A stretch of DNA of 18,308 nucleotides from Levilactobacillus zymae (GTDB lineage Bacteria > Bacillota > Bacilli > Lactobacillales > Lactobacillaceae): positions 1 through 18,308 of the forward strand of contig NZ_JAVLAS010000007.1 in NCBI RefSeq assembly GCF_032190635.1, read 5' to 3'. The notes beneath the pieces were generated by a model. The model had not been told where the DNA came from, ran no database searches, and saw only the letters and a list, made by a program, of their open reading frames with translations. The position numbers were made by a program, and so were the translations under genes. Below, piece after piece: positions 17,401-18,308 of the stretch; the stretch's first letter is position 1; every line of letters begins with the position of its first letter.

Positions 17401-18308
17401 GGCTATCAGCCACGGAGCTCAGCGTTGAGTCTTCCGAAATGCCATTTTCACTAGCCGACTGTTGCATCGACGTCAGGGACGCAACCACCTTAGAATCCGA
17501 AGCGGACGCGTTACTCAAGTTGCTCAGAACTTGGGAAACGGCGGCCGAAACATCTTGTGACTGCGACGCGCTGACACTGGCGGACTCGGAAGCAACGGAC
17601 GCTTGGGTCGCGATGGACTGAGATGCCGACTGGCTGACCTTAGTAGAGATAGAAGCCGACTTAATTGCCGAAGCACTAGCCGACTCGGAGGCCGTCACTT
17701 GACTGTCGGTCAAGGAGCCACTGACAATCTTAATGGTGCTGTCATCGGAAACGGACCGGTCACTCAGACTATTTAAGGAAGCCGACAACGAGGCGTCTTG
17801 ACTCGCGGCCTGGCTCATTTGTTGACTTAGGCTGAGTAAGGAATCGGAATTGAGTTCCGAAGCGGCACTCATGGAGGCTAACGCACTATTGTGGGCATCC
17901 AGAATGCTGGTCGATTCACTGGCCAAGACCCGGCTCATCGAGGCTTCGGATTCCGAAATATCGGACATCATGTTGCTATTAGCCACGGACTGCGACACCG
18001 CGTTACTTTCGGAGACGCTGACCTCGGACATGATACTGTTGTCGGAGTCCACCCGGTTACTGATACTTGCTAATGAAGCGGAAACCACGGAGTTCGAGTT
18101 GGCGATAGATTGCGACACAATCAGATCGGACAACGAATCCTTGGCACTCTCGTCAGACATTGACTGTTCACTCAGACTGGCAATGGAGGCCGACGTCTGG
18201 GAGTTCACAATGAGCTGGGATTGCGAAGCTAAGCTAGCACTCTGTTCCGCAGAAACGACTTGCGATAAGGCAACCGATAAGGATTCAGAAATTTGTGACA
18301 AACTACCA
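2441..18308 (-). CDS. Giant serine-rich repeat surface protein, repeat region (5' end outside window)
   Basis: The frame is open for about 5,289 codons from the right edge to a TGA at 2441-2443. The product is almost wholly alternating-serine sequence, built of long repeats of about 242 residues. By family knowledge, SRRPs are O-glycosylated on Ser/Thr, exported by an accessory Sec system and anchored to the cell wall, with the repeat region acting as a stalk that carries an adhesive N-terminal domain. None of those flanking parts is present here: no signal peptide, no globular domain, no hydrophobic tail and no LPxTG. The first possible start, TTG at 18301-18299, is not a real start. It is the Leu of an S-L-S repeat, and the frame continues upstream as Gly-Ser to the edge. 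The chain has few aromatic residues, about six Trp, one Pro (near 14060) and no Cys that I saw. The stop at 2441 is probably not the natural end, because serine-rich coding continues in another frame. The SRRP class is near certain; ligand and species are unknown. Confidence 0.93.
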   Translation of the reverse strand, partial: GSLSQISESLSVALSQVVSAEQSASLASQSQLIVNSQTSASIASLSEQSMSDESAKDSLSDLIVSQSIANSNSVVSASLASISNRVDSDNSIMSEVSVSESNAVSQSVANSNMMSDISESEASMSRVLASESTSILDAHNSALASMSAASELNSDSLLSLSQQMSQAASQDASLSASLNSLSDRSVSDDSTIKIVSGSLTDSQVTASESASASAIKSASISTKVSQSASQSIATQASVASESASVSASQSQDVSAAVSQVLSNLSNASASDSKVVASLTSMQQSASENGISEDSTLSSVADSLSLKSLNNTSIQASASTAQTSEVDQSLSVLSGEISNTMASISASATSTSAFSASMTSLLSEVSVSENSLSDASLSILSASNSASANSLNSLNSATVSQSEDTAASEASLMSRSADDSQSLASMGDSRTSLQTSQSQSADASAAVSASESQVAAESLSAASQVASAVASENAASVSQVVSAMASAETSLSQAAASESRVISFVTSISNDGKTGDSFSESQQSLSNQSASDAALASAVASAQLSLSNASLSDLSQSDASLVSAASAASLSASEAVNSLASQNSELSQSEASISAQYASHESMSADSESQKSAEESAAASTSRLASQEASRSAQVSFSETSLSQISQSNSNSTISLSDQQSAIASQSADVSVSVASLSAQSLSDISVLSATSTSRNSLQTSQSQSASKSAITSASVSTSVATSESLASQTASVSASQSASDSADQSESAVYSLNSISQRSEQESSTSKAVVSTEQSLSVASDSSYNSQISRSNASLSNLASANASEASAVNSAATSVSDAQGSAMSQHSELSASEASMSDASFSRMSLSLDSLSNLSQSVSASADSTSDRLVSDASQSESTASAQTSLSDRSASDSQELSAHSTSRNASQDSASESAGNSASASASTSADDSTSQSIIDRSVAESQAQSVSDDASESAEISASTASLSQAEQSESQVLSQVASASISLSAAGEDSTSAMAASDTSLSAQSASDASVQSEISVSAMSLSNRSLSNQSQQILSEQSVLSASESAADSQVTSLSNAASEIFASENSMSLTSATTSASQSASQASAVSESLESLSNASQSRADSMNSVSEHSTAVASESQVNSTSDLSLSDRSESDASVVASTSRTSEQTSASESATTSASASASVSASQSTSQAHESQVASQSASESADESTSIATSIAESMASLSQKTSLETSVLSAVSASEASLSSANDSTHNSEISASAASLSEQSQSDATELSTISASEQSLSDASVSEHIASENSELSAITSAETSASESTASLQSQLSELSQSEASLSQVSAANSASTSAVTSAAASAEQSAEASAKESADASLSLDSLSQVSASNSVSTTSLSNLSTSAAHQSQSASASAASLSDRSVSDASILSANSTSRTPSAASQSTSASESAVASASDSADQSTTAASASESAATSASDSASVSASESATVSQAIDSLSQVTSAISSELSAASGAVDSESAASLASLSQSNASDLSAVSQSQLSASNDSLSQLLNSVNSQVSENSASAASVSDAIVSTSAAISEIEQSEASMSQVSLSQISASEASTSEVSLSNASLTASESTVIASGASQSADVSASVASLNSRSVADDSLLSDNSMSRTISQASQSASGSASAELSASTASEASDASAKASESASASAQTSAEISASQVASISESDASVSAKSAAEASLSDAIASAEQSLSDAHDSSYDSQISESNASLSAQSVSDANEQSMMSTSAQSLSDASLSQIVASTASQVASVSDASASVSDAVQSAQSLASEVSQSEASMSHASLSQLSASENSLSVLSASNSASANSLSQQIASGNSQSADQSASAASLNSRSTADDSLLSDNSMSRTASQASQSASGSASAELSASTASEASDASAEASASAVTSAQTSAEISASQAASISESDASVSAKSASEASLSDAIASAEQSLSDAHDSSYDSQISESNASLSAQSVSDANEQSMMSASDQSASNASLSQVSNSIASQLSAVSASDASVSETSQALNSQASELSQSEASMSDASLSLISASEASLSDVASAAASTSASLSEQAQSIASQSAAASASVASLSDRSASDASVWNDNSTSRTVSQASQSTSASVSASASASDSVATSVANASASESATVSAAASAEVSASQAASLSDADMSLSQKSTDLASQSESLASLEQSISDASTSEYDSQISQSNASLSDLSASNVSEVSAISESALSLSNASVSAHQSQLDSQASANSQASASVSQTVASAASQASEFSTSEASMSGASLSRISASEASLSDQSASNSVSANSVSQVSESLASQNSLASASAASLSERSASDASVAASTSRTESAASASASASESATVSASDSADASASRSDAEQSASESASQSAVDSAEVSASTSASDASVSAKSVSEASLSESIASLEHSLSAASNSDYNSQLSESAASLSNQSVSDANEQSMMSESELSASNASLSNASVSTASQLSEMSQSDASASVASESVASQLSAASTSEASLSQVSLSEISASEASLSAQSISNVDSANSLSEYSESVASQNSATSESAASLSAHSLSNDSILSANSTSRTSTQTSQSESADNSASVSASESASASASRSDAEQSASESASQSAADSAEVSASTSASDASVSAKSVSEASLSESIASLEHSLSAASNSDYNSQLSESAASLSNQSVSDANEQSMMSESELSASNASLNSLSASAASQVSAMSASEASQSAASESLNSQLSELSQSEASMSDTSNSFASESQASAVASANASTSLIASQLSNVSESEASLSQQSQSIAKSEASLTSQLESQASQSASAAASTASVSDRSVSDASVLSANSTSRTSTAASQSASASESAIASADDSAKASASRSEVVQSASESADTSAAISASDSASISVSDASVSDKSASIASQSESLASLEQSISDASTSEYDSQISQSNASLSDLSVSNASEQSMISESEQSMSNASVSEHLNSVTSQLNSVSEAETSLSAASQSADSQLSEVSQSEASMSDYSVSEASKSTASAVQSAADSASVSASDSATVSTSDRSLSELSASNSASANSVSADQSLQASQSESLAASTASLSERSVSDASVLSANSTSRTSTAASQSASASESATVSAADSAKASASESTASQSASTSADTSATISASDSASISVSDASVSDKSTIEASQSESLASLEQSISDASTSEYDSQISQSNASLSQLSASNASEQSVISASEQSLSNESLSQLSASTASQLSDNNASTASLSEAVNSQGSRYSEMSASEASMSDLSVSLVSVSDASLSNASISNNTSAASLSEQVASGASQSAEASASAASLSERSATDESRLSANSTDRTSTAASQSASASTSASVSASVATSQSDASQVASQSAADSASDSAIVSASQSASISESDASVSDKSTIEASQSESLASLENSISDASTSEYDSQISASNDSLSVVSASDASEQSMMSVSEISASNASLSDHLASAASEASAASKSLVSASDASTSIASQLSEVSQSEASMSVTSQSFASMSLESLSQLSASNSASTNSLNSQIVSGASQSAVASASAASLSDRSVSDASAAASTSRTTAQTSASQSASESAMTSSSVANSNSVTSATASQSASQSASVSASVSTSQWDSVTASLNSLSEVSESEASQSDALTSLENSLSAASNSEYNSELSESAASLSAQSQVEASQQSLISASQLSLSNASLSAQSNSLASQQSAVSASNDSLSAASEAVASQLSEASVSEASLSDISTSLASMSTASASASASVSASTSAKVSAAVSQALDSLSVLSASNSASANSVSADLSAQASQSASVSLSTASLSERSLSDVSLLSANSASRTSTAASQSASASTSAQASASESTVASVSRSTAIVSASASADASAAISASESASISVSMASVSDKSASEASLSDQIASQIQSLSAESNSDLNSQISESNASLSQLSASDATEQSTISASEQSLSNESLSQLSASTASQLSDNNASTASLSEALNSQGSRYSEMSASEASMSGLSASASASVSASESAASSAKLSASDASLSILSASNSASANSTSERVASTSEVEASVSASAASLSDRSLSDASELSANSESRTSMQTSQSQSASESAKASAIASATASTSAAEASEASVASANQSASVSTSQAASIVESLNSISDASISEASVNASMASVEQSVSEASDSSFNSEIASVLTSLSAQSQSDASQQSAVASAQLSASNASLSQLSTVITSQQASVSTAEASVSAAASATASVNSEISQSEASMSHQSLSEISAADSSILSANSMSRNSTQTSQSQSASESAQASTSTAIVDSTASANASQSATTSATTSASIVASQVASISTDVASVSAKSAAEASASQQLASQEQSLSDAHDSSYDSQISNSNASLSEQSVSDANEQSMMSASELSVSNMSLSQLSQATVSQLSTVSTSLTSLSEAVDSLTSRTSEVSASEASMSDASQSLISETENSLSVLSASNSASANSLSEQVASGASQSADLSASVASVSDRSLSDASVLSANSTSRTSLQASQSESAVESAKASASTATEASLASVTASESASTSARESAAVSTSVAASIEESMTSLSDRSASEASQTSLIASQSQSLSAANDSSYDSQISESAASLSAVSQSDASVQSVVSVSEMSLSNQSLSQQSNSIASQQSVVSASTVSLSAASQSADSQFSEVSRSEESMSLASMGDSQRASVSASVSASESASASASQSASVSADNSVSDASLSILSASNSASANSLSQQLSADASQSATASESANSLSERSASDASILSAASVTRTSAQTSASESAAASASASTSATVESAASASTASVTASISASQSASESAVASISIATSAASLSQQLVSDASQVSAWTSTTQSLSNASDSSYDESMTSLANSLSAQSQINASEQSAIADSELSASNASLSALSESTVSQLTSVSVAEASQSAASVSAGSVTSEASQSEASMSNWSLSQVSASADVSAASLSERIDSNASETSEISASALSLSERSASAASGLSANSESRNSTQTSESESANVSASESASTSVLTSEAQASASASAAIVASESVWASQTASAEMSKAVASVSAKSDSEASQVSAWTSTAQSLSDASDSSYDESMTSLANSLSAQSQVDASEQSEMADSQLSVSNASLSQVSTDIVSELSMVSASEASLSDANESLTSTNSEVSASEASLSDGSISHGSMSVASASDSASTSASVSADNSVSDASLSTVSAANSESANSLSQQSQSDASQSAAMSESAASLSDRSASDASILSANSTSRTSEQASQSASASTSS
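2961..3736 (-). repeat. Tandem pair carrying the tryptophan variant of module C, 681-bp offset
   Basis: About 95-110 bp around 2961-3055 recur around 3642-3736. Both encode S-A-W-T-S-T followed by Q-S-L-S, then D-S-S-Y-D-E-S-M-T-S-L-A-N-S-L-S. This Trp-containing form of the conserved block is confined to these two neighbouring units. The offset equals the 681-bp landmark spacing next to it. Confidence 0.8.
6282..8692 (-). repeat. Dispersed near-identical pair, 2,202-bp offset (G-S-R-Y segment)
   Basis: About 210 bp at 6282-6490 recur at 8484-8692, with other units in between. Both encode E-Q-S-L-S-N-E-S-L-S-Q-L-S, S-Q-L-S-D-N-N-A-S-T-A-S and the unusual N-S-Q-G-S-R-Y-S-E-M-S-A-S-E-A-S-M-S. 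The G-S-R-Y stretch breaks the serine pattern and occurs only in these two copies as far as I could see. The two copies lie three landmarks apart, which points to a multi-unit block duplication or a conversion at a distance. Confidence 0.8.
7992..11780 (-). repeat. Four-copy block with T-S-E-Y-D-S-Q-I-S
   Basis: A block of about 80-120 bp starts near 7992, 8703, 9489 and 11691. It encodes S-Q-S-E-S-L-A-S-L-E, then S-I-S-D-A-S-T-S-E-Y-D-S-Q-I-S. Offsets between copies are 711, 786 and 2,202 bp. The copy at 7992 has Asn where the others have Gln after L-A-S-L-E. The two units between 9.8 and 11.3 kb carry a different version (S-D-Y-N-S-Q), so the block has been spread among non-adjacent units. 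Confidence 0.75.
10195..11216 (-). repeat. Near-identical tandem pair, 711-bp offset
   Basis: About 310 bp starting at 10195 recur almost base for base starting at 10906. Both carry the same + strand run through the module C motif (S-D-Y-N-S-Q-L-S) and into the Ala/Ser block with A-S-R-S-D-A-E-Q-S. Only scattered, mostly silent differences were seen when the two were read side by side. The offset equals the landmark spacing 10559 to 11270, so this is a recent unit duplication or gene conversion between neighbouring units. Confidence 0.85.
12341..13411 (-). repeat. Second near-identical tandem pair, 711-bp offset
   Basis: About 360 bp starting at 12341 recur starting at 13052. Both encode D-A-N-E-Q-S-M-M-S, D-A-H-D-S-S-Y-D-S-Q-I-S and the A-E-L-S-A-S-T-A-S-E-A-S block before the S-D-N-S-M-S-R-T landmark. 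Differences are few and largely synonymous. The offset matches the spacing of the landmarks at 11975, 12686 and 13397. Confidence 0.85.
16757..16810 (-). other. Non-repeat island in the serine-rich region
   Basis: Eighteen codons read V-I-S-F-V-T-S-I-S-N-D-G-K-T-G-D-S-F. They are unusual here for hydrophobic residues, two Phe and a G-K-T-G turn-like stretch. The island sits where other units have the D-S-x-Y-D-S-Q motif of module C. The frame is uninterrupted on both sides. It may be the remnant of an older, less serine-rich ancestor sequence or a flexible turn; no function can be assigned. Confidence 0.6.
17030..18308 (-). repeat. Divergent N-terminal-ward repeat region
   Basis: This part of the frame still follows the S-x-S pattern but only loosely matches the module order. 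S-L-S-D-R-S-V-S-D-D-S appears near 17755, yet it is followed by T-I-K-I-V-S-G-S-L-T-D-S where the S-T-S-R-T landmark would be expected. L-S-D-A-S-L-S-I-L-S-A-S-N-S-A-S-A-N-S (modules D-F) is clear near 17150-17200. Met, Ile, Asn and Val are more frequent than further left. It could be the oldest part of the array, nearest the N-terminal domains. Confidence 0.6.

Noticed and set aside
18299..18301. TTG as translation start of the giant protein
   Set aside because: The codon is the Leu of an S-L-S motif, the frame continues upstream as Gly-Ser to the edge, and there is no signal peptide after it. It is just the first possible start inside the window.
1..18308. RNA genes, terminators, promoters, insertion sequences or attachment sites
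   Set aside because: I saw no tRNA- or rRNA-like sequence, no hairpin followed by a T run, no transposase-like protein and no intergenic space in which regulatory sites would sit.

Overview
The whole 18.3-kb window lies inside one gene, read on the minus strand: the repeat region of a giant serine-rich repeat protein (SRRP, a glycosylated surface adhesin type of Gram-positive bacteria). From 18308 down to 2441 one frame stays open for about 5,289 codons and codes almost only for alternating-serine sequence (S-x-S-x, with Ala, Glu, Asp, Gln, Asn, Leu, Val and Thr in between). Serine was 20 of 60 and 25 of 66 residues in two stretches I counted. I noticed no cysteine and a single proline. The frame is open at the right edge, so the true start, signal peptide and any ligand-binding domain lie beyond 18308. 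At the left edge the serine-rich frame is again open, so the C-terminus and any wall-anchor (LPxTG-type) signal lie beyond position 1.

Layout, in reading direction (right to left): 18308-17030 is a divergent, less regular part of the repeat region. 17023-2489 is an array of long repeats marked by a recurring S-R-T (or S-R-N) landmark. It occurs 21 times, 576 to 798 bp apart (mean about 727 bp or 242 codons), and every spacing is a multiple of three. At 2441-2443 a TGA stops the frame, but serine-rich sequence goes on. From about 2440 to 759 it is recognisable only in short pieces in changing frames, so this is a heavily indel-damaged stretch (poor consensus or real decay). From 758 to 1 the serine-rich frame is clean again, including another S-R-T landmark at 357-359.

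Each long repeat is modular: (A) an Arg-containing landmark (S-D-R-S ... S-T-S-R-T); (B) a variable Ala/Ser low-complexity stretch; (C) the best conserved block, with a D-S-x-Y-D-S-Q-I-S type motif followed by N-A-S-L-S and D-A-N-E-Q-S-M-M-S; (D) S-Q-S-E-A-S-M-S; (E) an optional second Ala/Ser spacer; (F) L-S-A-S-N-S-A-S-A-N-S leading into the next landmark. Unit length differs mainly by presence or absence of E and by loss of F or part of C.

Host: SRRPs with such repeats occur in streptococci, staphylococci and Lactobacillaceae. The G+C-rich codon choice (one 60-bp line counted at 62%) argues against a low-GC staphylococcus or streptococcus and fits a mid-GC lactic acid bacterium better. This is a weak inference from repeat sequence alone. 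No glycosyltransferase, accessory Sec (SecA2/SecY2), RNA gene, mobile element, CRISPR array, promoter or terminator is visible. There is no stretch over 300 bases outside this one gene.
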